Assembly (NCBI GenBank): GCA_009772925.1
Contig: WOUQ01000018.1
Span: 1-46,526, forward strand
Direction of reading: 5' to 3'
DNA: 46,526 nucleotides
From: a bacterium
GTDB taxonomy: Bacteria > Pseudomonadota > Gammaproteobacteria > Burkholderiales > Thiobacillaceae
Positions 27,737 to 35,347 of the stretch are shown in pieces (position 1 is the stretch's first letter; each line of letters opens with the position of its first letter). Under the pieces are notes generated by a model. The model saw only the letters and a program-made list of their open reading frames with translations. It was not told the DNA's origin and did no database searches. A program made the position numbers and the translations under genes.

Positions 27737-29113
27737 ATGCCCACCACCAAGATCATCGTCCTTGACGACGACCCCACCGGTTCACAGACGGTCCATGCCT
27801 GCCTGCTGCTGACCCGCTGGGATGCGGCCACCCTGCAACAGGCCCTGCTCGATGAAGCGCCCTTGTTCTTCGTGCTCACCAACACTCGCGGCATGGACGC
27901 GGCGCGGGCCGCCGCCGTCACCGGCGAGGTCTGCGACCACCTGAAGCGGGCCCTGGCGGACCTGAAGGCGGCGGGGCACCACATCCAGCCCATCCTGGTG
28001 AGCCGTTCCGATTCCACCCTGCGCGGCCACTACCCGGTGGAGACCGACGTTATCGCGGCAAAGCTGGGGCCCTTCGACGCCCACTTCCTGGTGCCCGCCT
28101 TCTTCGAGGGCGGCCGCTTCACCCGGGACAGCGTGCACTACCTGCTGGTGGACGGGAAGCCGACGCCGGTGCATGAAACCGAGTTCGCGCGGGATTCCGT
28201 GTTCGGCTACCGCCACAGCTATTTGCCGGACTACGTCGAAGAAAAGACCCGCGGCCGGATCAAGACTGGCGAGGTGGAACGTTTCCGCCTGGAAGACGTG
28301 CGCGGTGACGTCACGGCGCGGCTGCTCGGATTGACCGGCAACCGCTGCTGCGTGGTGGACGCGGAAAACCAGGCGGACCTCAACCATTTCGCCGACCAGG
28401 TCGAGGCCGCCGCCGGGAAGGGCAAGCGCTTCCTGTTCCGTTCCGCCGCCAGCCTGCTGACCGCCCTGGCCGGGCTGCCACCGCAGCCGGTGGCGGCGGA
28501 GGCCATGCACGCCTACACCCGGGGTGGCCTACCCGGCGCGGTCATCGTCGGCTCCCACGTGCAGAAGACCACGGCGCAACTGGAACGCCTGCTGGCCGAA
28601 CCCGGTGTGGTGGCCGTGGAAGTGGAGGTGGACCGTATCCAGCCCGAGCGGGATCTACTGCTCACGGAAATCCTGGAGCGGACCACCGCCGCCCACGCCG
28701 CCGGCCTCACCCCGGTGGTGTTCACCAGTCGGGTGGAGCGCCAGTTTCCCGACCAGGCCGAGCGCCTGGCCTTCGGCGTGGCCGTCTCCGCCTTCCTCAT
28801 GGAGGTGGTGCGCGGCCTGCCGCCCACCCTGGGCTTCCTCATCAGCAAGGGCGGCATCACCTCCAACGACGTGCTGTCCGATGGCCTGGCCCTGCGCACG
28901 GCGCGGGTGCTGGGCCAGGTGCTGGCCGGCTGCTCGGTGGTGCGCTGTCCGGCCGACCATCCCCGCTTCCCGGACCTGCCGGTGGTCATCTTCCCCGGCA
29001 ACGTGGGGGACGAGGCCGCCCTGGCGACGGTGGTCCGGCGTTTTTCGGAGAAACCCGCTGCGGGCGGCTCCGCCCGGCATAATCCGCGGCATGAAGCCAG
29101 CCTTTCTCTCTGA
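27737..29113 (+). CDS. DUF1537 four-carbon sugar-acid kinase family protein
   Basis: The DUF1537 family contains ATP-dependent kinases acting on four-carbon sugar acids such as 3-oxo-tetronate and erythronate. The 458-residue protein has the N-terminal substrate domain with VLDDDPTGSQTVH (residues 8-20) and LVSRSDSTLRGHYPVE (about 91-106), and the C-terminal nucleotide domain with LISKGGITSNDVLSDGL (about 370-386). The DDDPTGSQTVH version differs from the DDFTGATD of characterised OtnK/DenD, so specificity may differ. Its last 23 bases overlap glcD, so it is probably translated together with the glycolate dehydrogenase. Confidence 0.9.
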   Translation: MPTTKIIVLDDDPTGSQTVHACLLLTRWDAATLQQALLDEAPLFFVLTNTRGMDAARAAAVTGEVCDHLKRALADLKAAGHHIQPILVSRSDSTLRGHYPVETDVIAAKLGPFDAHFLVPAFFEGGRFTRDSVHYLLVDGKPTPVHETEFARDSVFGYRHSYLPDYVEEKTRGRIKTGEVERFRLEDVRGDVTARLLGLTGNRCCVVDAENQADLNHFADQVEAAAGKGKRFLFRSAASLLTALAGLPPQPVAAEAMHAYTRGGLPGAVIVGSHVQKTTAQLERLLAEPGVVAVEVEVDRIQPERDLLLTEILERTTAAHAAGLTPVVFTSRVERQFPDQAERLAFGVAVSAFLMEVVRGLPPTLGFLISKGGITSNDVLSDGLALRTARVLGQVLAGCSVVRCPADHPRFPDLPVVIFPGNVGDEAALATVVRRFSEKPAAGGSARHNPRHEASLSL

Positions 29114-30542
29114 GCTTTCCGCCGCGCTGCCCGCCCACGCCCTGCTGGCGGAGGCGGAGGCGCTGCGCCCCTACGAGTGCGACGGACTGTCCGCCTACCG
29201 CCAGGTGCCTCTGGCCGTGTGCCTGCCGGATACCCTGGAGCAGGCCCGGGCGGTGCTGCGCGCCTGCAAGAGCCACGGCGTGCCGGTGGTGGCCCGGGGC
29301 GCCGGCACCGGGCTTTCCGGCGGCGCCCTGCCGCTAGCGGACGGGGTGATCCTGTCCCTGGCCCGCTTCAACAAGATCCTGGAAATCGACCCGGCCAACC
29401 GCCTGGCCCGGGTCCAGCCGGGCGTGCGCAACCTGGCCATCTCCGAGGCCGCCGCGCCGCACGGCCTGTATTACGCGCCGGACCCGTCCTCGCAGATTGC
29501 CTGTTCCATCGGCGGCAACGTGGCGGAGAACTCCGGCGGCGTGCATTGCCTGAAATACGGCCTCACCGTGCACAACGTCCTGGCGGTGAAGATACTGACC
29601 ATGGACGGCGAGCTCATCGAACTGGGCCTGGCCGCCCTGGACAGCCCGGGCTACGACCTGCTGGCCCTGATGAACGGCTCCGAGGGCCTGCTGGGGGTGG
29701 TGGTGGAAGTCACGGTGAAGCTGCTGGTGAAGCCGGAACGCTCCCAGGTGGTGCTGGCTGCCTTCGATTCCGTGGAGGCCGCCGGCGCGGCGGTGGCGGA
29801 CATCATCGCCGCCGGCATCCTGCCCGCCGGCCTGGAGATGATGGACAACCTGTCCATCCGCGCCGCCGAGGACTTCGTCCACGCCGGCTACCCCACCGAG
29901 GCGGCGGCGATCCTGCTGTGCGAACTGGACGGCGCCAACGCGGAAGTGTCTGAACAGATCATGGCGGTGCGGGAAGTGCTGCTGCAGGCCGGCGCCGGCG
30001 AGGTGCGCACCGCCGCCGACGAGGCCCAGCGCCTCAGGTTCTGGGCCGGACGCAAGGGCGCCTTCCCGGCGGTGGGCCGCATCAGCCCCGATTACTACTG
30101 CATGGACGGCACCATCCCGCGCAAGCACCTGGCTTTCGTGCTGCGCCGCATCGCCGAACTCTCCTCCCAATACGGCCTGCGCGTCGCCAACGTCTTCCAT
30201 GCCGGCGACGGCAACCTGCATCCCCTCATCCTGTTCGATGCCAACCAGCCCGGCGAGATGAAGAAGGCCGAGGACTTCGGCACTGACATCCTCAAGCTGT
30301 GCGTGGAAGTGGGCGGCACCGTCACCGGCGAGCACGGCGTCGGCGTGGAAAAGCTGGACGCCACCTGCAGCCAGTTCGCGCCGGAAGAACTGGTCCAGTT
30401 CCACGCCATCAAGGCCGCCTTCGACCCGGCCGGCCTGCTCAACCCCGGCAAGGCCGTGCCCACCCTGCACCGCTGCGCCGAACTGGGCCGCATGCACGTC
30501 AGCGGCGGCAAGTTGCCGTTTCCTGAACTGCCGAGGTTCTGA
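29091..30542 (+). CDS. glcD: Glycolate dehydrogenase FAD-linked subunit GlcD
   Basis: GlcD is the catalytic flavoprotein of the membrane-associated GlcDEF complex, which oxidises glycolate to glyoxylate. The 483-residue protein has the FAD/PCMH fold: VVARGAGTGLSGGALP (about residues 64-79), PDPSSQIACSIGGNVAENSGG and NVLAVKILTMDG. The C-terminal oxidase domain follows with NVFHAGDGNLHPLILFD and VTGEHGVGVEK. The ATG at 29091 lies within the end of the kinase gene. D-lactate is oxidised by relatives, but glcE and glcF next door make glycolate the best call. Confidence 0.95.
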   Translation: MKPAFLSELSAALPAHALLAEAEALRPYECDGLSAYRQVPLAVCLPDTLEQARAVLRACKSHGVPVVARGAGTGLSGGALPLADGVILSLARFNKILEIDPANRLARVQPGVRNLAISEAAAPHGLYYAPDPSSQIACSIGGNVAENSGGVHCLKYGLTVHNVLAVKILTMDGELIELGLAALDSPGYDLLALMNGSEGLLGVVVEVTVKLLVKPERSQVVLAAFDSVEAAGAAVADIIAAGILPAGLEMMDNLSIRAAEDFVHAGYPTEAAAILLCELDGANAEVSEQIMAVREVLLQAGAGEVRTAADEAQRLRFWAGRKGAFPAVGRISPDYYCMDGTIPRKHLAFVLRRIAELSSQYGLRVANVFHAGDGNLHPLILFDANQPGEMKKAEDFGTDILKLCVEVGGTVTGEHGVGVEKLDATCSQFAPEELVQFHAIKAAFDPAGLLNPGKAVPTLHRCAELGRMHVSGGKLPFPELPRF

Positions 30543-31585
30543 TGGAAGCGGAACTCATCGAGCGGGTGAAGCAGGCGGCCGAGACCGCTTCGCCCCTGTG
30601 CATCCGCGGCGGCGGCAGCAAGACGTTCTACGGACGCCATTGCGATGGGGAGTTGCTGGATGTTTCCGGCCATCGCGGCATCGTCAGCTATGAACCTTCT
30701 GAACTGGTCGTTACCGCTCGCGCCGGCACGCCCCTGGCGGAAATCGAGGCGGTGCTGGCGGAACACGGCCAGTTGCTGCCTTTCGAGCCGCCCCACTTCG
30801 GCCCCGGCGCCACCCTGGGCGGCATGGTGGCCGCCGGCCTGTCCGGCCCGCGCCGGCCCTGGGGCGGATCAGTGCGCGACGCGGTGCTGGGCGTCAGGCT
30901 CATCAACGGGCGCGGCGAGGCCTTGCGCTTCGGCGGCCAGGTCATGAAGAACGTGGCGGGCTACGACCTCTCCCGCCTGATGGCTGGCGCCCTCGGCAGC
31001 CTGGGGGTGCTGCTGGAGGTCTCCGTCAAGGTGCTGCCGCGGCCCGCCGAGGAGCGCACCCGGATGTTCGAGCTGAGCGCCGAGGCCGCCGCCGCCCGCC
31101 AACTGGAGTGGGGGCGGCTGCCCCTGTCCCTGAGCGGTACCCTGTACGAAGGCGAGCGGCTTTACGTGCGCCTGTGCGGCAGCGCCCAGGGGGTCGCGGC
31201 GGGGCTCGAAGTCCTCGGCGGCGAGGCGGTGGCCGATGCGCCCTGGCAGGCCGTGCGGGAGCAGACCCTGCCCTTCTTCCAGGGCGAGGCTCCGCTCTGG
31301 CGCATCTCCCTGCCCGCCGCCGCGCCCGCCCTGAACCTGCCCGGCGCCTGCCTGACCGAGTGGGGGGGCGCCCTGCGCTGGCTGCGCACGGACCTGCCCG
31401 CCGAGCTGGTGCGCCAGCGGGCCGCCGCCCTCGGTGGCCACGCCACCCTGTTCCGCGGCCACGACGGCCGGGGCGAGGTCTTCACGCCCTTGGCGCCGGC
31501 CCTGCTGGCACTGCATCAAAGGGTGAAGCGGGCCCTGGACCCCCAGGGCATCTTCAACCCCGGTCGGATGTACGCGGGACTCTGA
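30542..31585 (+). CDS. glcE: Glycolate dehydrogenase subunit GlcE
   Basis: GlcE is a second, smaller FAD-binding subunit required for activity. The 347-residue protein keeps the PCMH FAD fold, seen in IRGGGSKTFYG, VVTARAGTPLAEIEAVLAEH, PPHFGPGATLGGMVAAGLSGPRRP in two parts, and VMKNVAGYDLSRLMAGALG. The C-terminus NPGRMYAGL matches the family. Its ATG overlaps the glcD stop (TGATG), and its own stop overlaps the glcF start in the same way. Confidence 0.95.
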   Translation: MEAELIERVKQAAETASPLCIRGGGSKTFYGRHCDGELLDVSGHRGIVSYEPSELVVTARAGTPLAEIEAVLAEHGQLLPFEPPHFGPGATLGGMVAAGLSGPRRPWGGSVRDAVLGVRLINGRGEALRFGGQVMKNVAGYDLSRLMAGALGSLGVLLEVSVKVLPRPAEERTRMFELSAEAAAARQLEWGRLPLSLSGTLYEGERLYVRLCGSAQGVAAGLEVLGGEAVADAPWQAVREQTLPFFQGEAPLWRISLPAAAPALNLPGACLTEWGGALRWLRTDLPAELVRQRAAALGGHATLFRGHDGRGEVFTPLAPALLALHQRVKRALDPQGIFNPGRMYAGL

Positions 31586-32820
31586 TGCAGACCAAGCTGG
31601 CCGATTTCATCCGCGACACCCCCCAGGGCCGGGAGGCCGACGCCATCCTGCGTTCCTGCGTGCATTGCGGTTTTTGCAACGCCACCTGCCCCACCTATCA
31701 ATTGCTGGGCGACGAGCTGGACGGTCCGCGCGGCCGCATCTACCTGATGAAGCAGATGCTGGAGGGCAATCCGGTGTCCGGCGTGACCCGGGATCACCTG
31801 GACCGCTGCCTCACCTGCCGCAACTGCGAGACCACCTGCCCATCGGGCGTGCAGTACGGCCGTCTCGTCGATATCGGCCGGGAACTGCTGGAGAAGCTGC
31901 ATCCCCGTCCGGCCAGCCAGCAACTGCTGCGCGCCGGCCTGCGCAAGACCCTGACCAGCGGCACGGTGTTCGCCGGACTGCTCAAGCTGGGAAGGGGGGT
32001 GCGCTGGGCGCTTCCGGCCACCCTGCGGGAGCATGTTCCCGCCTCCCCCTTGATCCCCCCGCCCTCCCCCGTCAAGGGGGAGGGGGCAGTGCGTTCGATG
32101 CTGGTCCTGGAGGGCTGCGTGCAGCCGGCCCTGGCGCCGGAGACCAACGCCGCCGCCGCGCGGGTGCTGGCCCGGCTGGGCATCCGCCTGATCGCCGCGC
32201 CGGAGGCCGGTTGCTGCGGCGCCGTCGACCAGCACCTGGCGGCGGCGGAAGCGGCTCGCGCCGCCATGCGCCGCAACATCGACGCCTGGTGGCCCCACAT
32301 CGAGGCCGGCGAGGGTGGAAACATCGAGGCCATCGTCATGACCGCCAGCGGCTGCGGCAGCCAGGTGAAGGAGTACGGTCACCTGCTGCGCGACGATCCG
32401 GCCTACGCGGACAAGGCGGCGAAGGTTTCCGCACTGACCCGGGATCTGTCCGAGGTGCTGGCGGCGGAGGACCTTTCCGCCTTCAAGGCGAGCCAAGCCC
32501 GCCGCATCGCCTTCCACCCGCCTTGCAGCCTGCAACACGGCCAGAAGGTGCGCGGCGTGATCGAGGCCATGCTCACCGGCCTGGGCCACGAACTGGTGGC
32601 GGTGGACGAGGCTCACCTGTGCTGCGGCTCCGCCGGCACCTATTCCCTGTTGCAGCCGGAGATCGCCGGCCAGTTGCGGACGCGCAAGCTGTCCAACCTG
32701 CAGGCGCGCGGCCCGGAACTCATCGCCACCGCCAACATCGGCTGCCAGAACCATCTCGCCGCCGCCAGCGCGGTGCCGGTGGTGCACTGGATCACCTTGC
32801 TGGAAGCTGGTAGCCGGTAG
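31585..32820 (+). CDS. glcF: Glycolate dehydrogenase iron-sulfur subunit GlcF
   Basis: GlcF passes electrons from the flavin subunits toward quinone. The protein has 411 residues. It has two 4Fe-4S motifs, CVHCGFCNATCP (about residues 23-34) and CLTCRNCETTCP (about 75-86). Two cysteine-rich CCG domains follow, with EAGCCGAVDQHL and HLCCGSAGTYSLL. The linker before RSMLVLEGCVQPA contains the insert PASPLIPPPSPVKGEGA, encoded by an inverted repeat at 32042-32083. The last few codons and the TAG stop lie inside the left arm of a heptad hairpin. It is the last gene of the operon. Confidence 0.95.
   Translation: MQTKLADFIRDTPQGREADAILRSCVHCGFCNATCPTYQLLGDELDGPRGRIYLMKQMLEGNPVSGVTRDHLDRCLTCRNCETTCPSGVQYGRLVDIGRELLEKLHPRPASQQLLRAGLRKTLTSGTVFAGLLKLGRGVRWALPATLREHVPASPLIPPPSPVKGEGAVRSMLVLEGCVQPALAPETNAAAARVLARLGIRLIAAPEAGCCGAVDQHLAAAEAARAAMRRNIDAWWPHIEAGEGGNIEAIVMTASGCGSQVKEYGHLLRDDPAYADKAAKVSALTRDLSEVLAAEDLSAFKASQARRIAFHPPCSLQHGQKVRGVIEAMLTGLGHELVAVDEAHLCCGSAGTYSLLQPEIAGQLRTRKLSNLQARGPELIATANIGCQNHLAAASAVPVVHWITLLEAGSR
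32042..32083. repeat. Inverted repeat inserted in frame within glcF
   Basis: CCTCCCCCTTGA at 32042-32053 pairs perfectly with TCAAGGGGGAGG at 32072-32083 across an 18-base loop. The stretch is unusually C- and G-run rich compared with the gene around it. It encodes a Pro-rich linker between the iron-sulfur and CCG domains, a tolerant position. Confidence 0.65.
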
Positions 32821-32898
32821 CGCGTAGCTGGTAGCCTTGAATTTCCGCGCCAAAGGCGCGCAAGACTCGCTACGAGCTACCCACTACAAGCTACCTGC
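32806..32898. repeat. Heptad-repeat hairpin spanning the glcF stop
   Basis: Left units are GCTGGTA, GCCGGTA, GCGCGTA and GCTGGTA at 32806-32833. Right units are TACGAGC, TACCCAC, TACAAGC and TACCTGC at 32871-32898, partly complementary. A small GCGCC-AAA-GGCGC hairpin sits between the arms. The glcF TAG at 32818-32820 falls in the second and third units. It probably ends or protects the operon transcript. Confidence 0.75.
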
Positions 32899-32912
32899 TA
32901 AAGGGAGGATTC

Positions 32913-33587
32913 ATGGCCATCACCGATTGGCCCGAGGGCGAGCGGCCCCGGGAAAAACTGCTGGACAAGGGCGCGGCGGCCTTGTCCGACGCGGAACTGC
33001 TTGCCATCTTCCTGCGCGTGGGGGTACCGGGAAAAAGCGCGGTGGACCTGGCGCGCGACCTGCTCAGCCATTTCGGCGGCCTGACCCGCCTGTTCGCGGC
33101 GGAGCAGGCGGCTTTCAGCGCCTTTCCCGGCATGGGGCCGGCCAAGTTCGCGCAGTTGCAGGCGGTGCTGGAAATGTCGCGGCGGGCCTTGGCCGAGGAG
33201 ATGCGCTTCGGGGATGCCCTCAACTCCCCCGCGGCGGTGCGCGACTGGCTAAGGCTGAAGCTGTCCGGCTTGCCCCACGAGGTCTTCCTGTCGGTGTTCC
33301 TGGACGCCCAGAACCGGGTCATCGAAGCGGAGGAGCTGTTCCGCGGCACGCTGACGCAAACTTCGGTCTACCCGAGGGAAATCGTCAAGCGCGCCCTCGC
33401 CCACAACGCCGCCGGGGTGATCCTCGCGCACAACCATCCCTCCGGCGTGGCCGAACCCAGCCAGGCCGACCGCTGGCTGACCGATCAGCTGAAAACCGCT
33501 CTGGGCCTAGTGGACGTGAAGGTTCTGGACCATTTCATCGTCGCCGGCGGGACGGGGTGCTCGTTCGCCGAACGCGGTTGGCTTTGA
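32913..33587 (+). CDS. radC: RadC/YeeS-type JAB-domain protein
   Basis: RadC proteins combine a helix-hairpin-helix region with a JAB/MPN metal-binding domain; their role in DNA repair is doubtful and no activity is settled. The 224-residue protein opens [18 protein letters not shown]. The HhH region is near residues 45-75 (FPGMGPAKF). The JAB motif follows: [14 protein letters not shown] at about 171-184, with a later Asp in [12 protein letters not shown] good Shine-Dalgarno AAGGGAGGA precedes the ATG. Its stop codon overlaps the -35 element of the rpmB promoter. Confidence 0.93.
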   Translation: MAITDWPEGERPREKLLDKGAAALSDAELLAIFLRVGVPGKSAVDLARDLLSHFGGLTRLFAAEQAAFSAFPGMGPAKFAQLQAVLEMSRRALAEEMRFGDALNSPAAVRDWLRLKLSGLPHEVFLSVFLDAQNRVIEAEELFRGTLTQTSVYPREIVKRALAHNAAGVILAHNHPSGVAEPSQADRWLTDQLKTALGLVDVKVLDHFIVAGGTGCSFAERGWL

Positions 33588-33612
33588 CCAATCGACGGGC
33601 TTCCTGTATAAA
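33584..33612 (+). promoter_or_regulatory. Sigma70-type promoter of rpmB-rpmG
   Basis: TTGACC at 33584-33589 and TATAAA at 33607-33612 are separated by exactly 17 bases, close to the sigma70 consensus. The -35 overlaps the radC stop codon. The rpmB start codon lies 41 bases after the -10, leaving a short leader. This is the clearest housekeeping promoter in the window and fits strong ribosomal protein expression. Confidence 0.8.
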
Positions 33613-33652
33613 GGCCGACTTTCCGTTTCAGTATCGTTCTGGGGTATTCATC

Positions 33653-33886
33653 ATGGCCCGTGTATGTCAGATCACCGGCAAGAAGCCGATGGTGGGGAAC
33701 AACGTCTCCCACGCCAACAACAAGACCAAGCGTCGTTTCCTGCCCAACCTGCAGTACCGCCGGTTCTGGGTCGAGAGCGAGAACCGCTGGGTTCGTCTGC
33801 GTGTTTCCAATGCCGCCCTGCGTCTGATCGACAAGAAGGGCATCGATGTCGTCCTGGCCGATCTGCGCGCCAGCGGCGCCGCTTGA
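33653..33886 (+). CDS. rpmB: 50S ribosomal protein L28
   Basis: A 77-residue bL28 of normal length for Betaproteobacteria. The N-terminus [20 protein letters not shown] and the basic [17 protein letters not shown], together with the C-terminal [20 protein letters not shown], are diagnostic. It is cotranscribed with rpmG, 12 bases downstream, from the promoter at 33584-33612. The longer in-frame ORF reaching back into radC is a shadow. Confidence 0.98.
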   Translation: MARVCQITGKKPMVGNNVSHANNKTKRRFLPNLQYRRFWVESENRWVRLRVSNAALRLIDKKGIDVVLADLRASGAA

Positions 33887-33898
33887 TAGGAGTCCATC

Positions 33899-34066
33899 AT
33901 GGCTAAAGGCGGACGCGAAAAGATCAAGCTGGAGTCCACTGCGGGCACCGGCCATTTCTACACCACCACCAAGAACAAGAAGACCATGCCCGGCAAGATG
34001 GAGATCAGCAAGTTCGATCCCGTCGCCCGCAAGCACGTGGCTTACAAGGAAACCAAGCTGAAGTAA
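33899..34066 (+). CDS. rpmG: 50S ribosomal protein L33
   Basis: A 55-residue bL33 preceded by TAGGAG. The sequence [20 protein letters not shown] and the ending [16 protein letters not shown] are typical. It has no cysteines, so it is the zinc-free form of L33. It forms the standard rpmB-rpmG pair and is followed by a strong terminator. Confidence 0.98.
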   Translation: MAKGGREKIKLESTAGTGHFYTTTKNKKTMPGKMEISKFDPVARKHVAYKETKLK

Positions 34067-34092
34067 GCGCTGAATTCAGCGATTTCCTCACA

Positions 34093-34130
34093 CCAACAAA
34101 AAACCCCGCCTCGGCGGGGTTTTTTGTTGG
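34093..34130. terminator. Bidirectional factor-independent terminator
   Basis: A perfect inverted repeat has arms of 18 bases (34093-34110 and 34113-34130) around a 2-base loop. The GC core CCCCGCC-TC-GGCGGGG is flanked by A6 on the left and T6 on the right. It can stop transcription from rpmG on the plus strand and from the desaturase gene on the minus strand. Confidence 0.92.
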
Positions 34131-34139
34131 GCCTGCCGC

Positions 34140-35306
34140 TCAGGCGTAACTGCGCAGGCGCAGGGAGAACCGCGCAAGCGCCTCGATGCCGCTGGCCTCG
34201 GCCCTCTGGCACCAGTCCTGCAACTGGCGCACCAGCTGCTCGCTGCTGGCGGTGGAACGACCCCACAGAGCGGTGAGTTCCTGGCGCATCTGGTAGAGGG
34301 TCTTGAGCCGCTCGTTTTGCGCCAGTACCGAGAGCAGTTCAGCCTTTTCCAGCGGCTTGAGGGCGTTCTGGTCGAGGTTGAGCCAGCGTCTGACGCGGGC
34401 CAGATCGGGCAGCGCGCCGCGCATGTTCGACAATTCCTGCGCGTAGGCCCGCTTCATGCTGCGGCTGTAGCGGGTGAGCACGTCGTAGCGGTGGGTAATG
34501 ATGGCGTGCAGCAGGTCTGCATCGCAGAAGTGCTTGATCTCGCCCCAGCGCACCTTGGGCGCCACCTTCTTGACGCTGGCGAGGCCGAGGATTTCCAGGA
34601 TGCGGATATAGGCCCAGCCGATGTCGAATTCATACCAGCGATTGGACAGCCTGGCGGAACTGCCGTAGGCGTGGTGGTTGTTGTGCAGTTCCTCGCCGCC
34701 GATGAGGATGCCCCAGGGCAGGATGTTGGTGCTGGCGTCCTCGCAGGCGAAGTTGCGATAACCCCAGTAGTGGCCGAGGCCATTGATGACGCCGGCGGCG
34801 AAGAGGGGAATCCACAGCATCTGCACGGCCCAGATGCTAAGGCCGATGGGGCCGAACAGGACCACGTCGATGACCAGCATGAGGGCGATGCCGAGGCTGG
34901 AATGGGGGGTATAGACATGGCGCTCCAGCCAGTCGTCGGGGGTGCCGCGACCGTAGCGCTCTAGGGTATCCTGGTTTTTCGCCTCCGCCCGGTACAGTTC
35001 CGCGCCTTCCAGCAAGACCTTGCGGATGCCGAGAACCTGGGGACTGTGAGGGTCTTCCGCGGTTTCGCACTTGGCGTGGTGTTTGCGATGGATGCTGGCC
35101 CATTCCTTGGTGACGATACCGGTGGTCAGCCACAGCCAGAAACGGAAGAAGTGGCTGACCACAGGGTGCAGATCCAGGGCCCGGTGGGCCTGGGCGCGAT
35201 GCAGGTAGAGGGTGACGCCGGCGATGGTGACGTGGGTGAGGGCCAGGGCTAATAGCACATAGCCCCACCAGGGCAGTTCGATCAGGCCGTTCAGATAGGC
35301 AGGCAT
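34140..35306 (-). CDS. Acyl-lipid or acyl-CoA fatty acid desaturase
   Basis: A membrane di-iron desaturase of 388 residues, of the delta-9 stearoyl-CoA type. The three histidine boxes are HRAQAH (residues 36-41), HRKHH (about 73-77) and HNNHH (about 209-213). Four or so membrane helices lie in the first 190 residues. The C-terminal third is soluble and helical, which is longer than in minimal family members. It would introduce cis double bonds to adjust membrane fluidity. The electron donor is not evident. It ends at the shared terminator with rpmG. Confidence 0.92.
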   Translation of the reverse strand: MPAYLNGLIELPWWGYVLLALALTHVTIAGVTLYLHRAQAHRALDLHPVVSHFFRFWLWLTTGIVTKEWASIHRKHHAKCETAEDPHSPQVLGIRKVLLEGAELYRAEAKNQDTLERYGRGTPDDWLERHVYTPHSSLGIALMLVIDVVLFGPIGLSIWAVQMLWIPLFAAGVINGLGHYWGYRNFACEDASTNILPWGILIGGEELHNNHHAYGSSARLSNRWYEFDIGWAYIRILEILGLASVKKVAPKVRWGEIKHFCDADLLHAIITHRYDVLTRYSRSMKRAYAQELSNMRGALPDLARVRRWLNLDQNALKPLEKAELLSVLAQNERLKTLYQMRQELTALWGRSTASSEQLVRQLQDWCQRAEASGIEALARFSLRLRSYA

Positions 35307-35347
35307 TCAGGGACGCTCGCGCGGGAGTAATGTGCTCATTCTACGCC

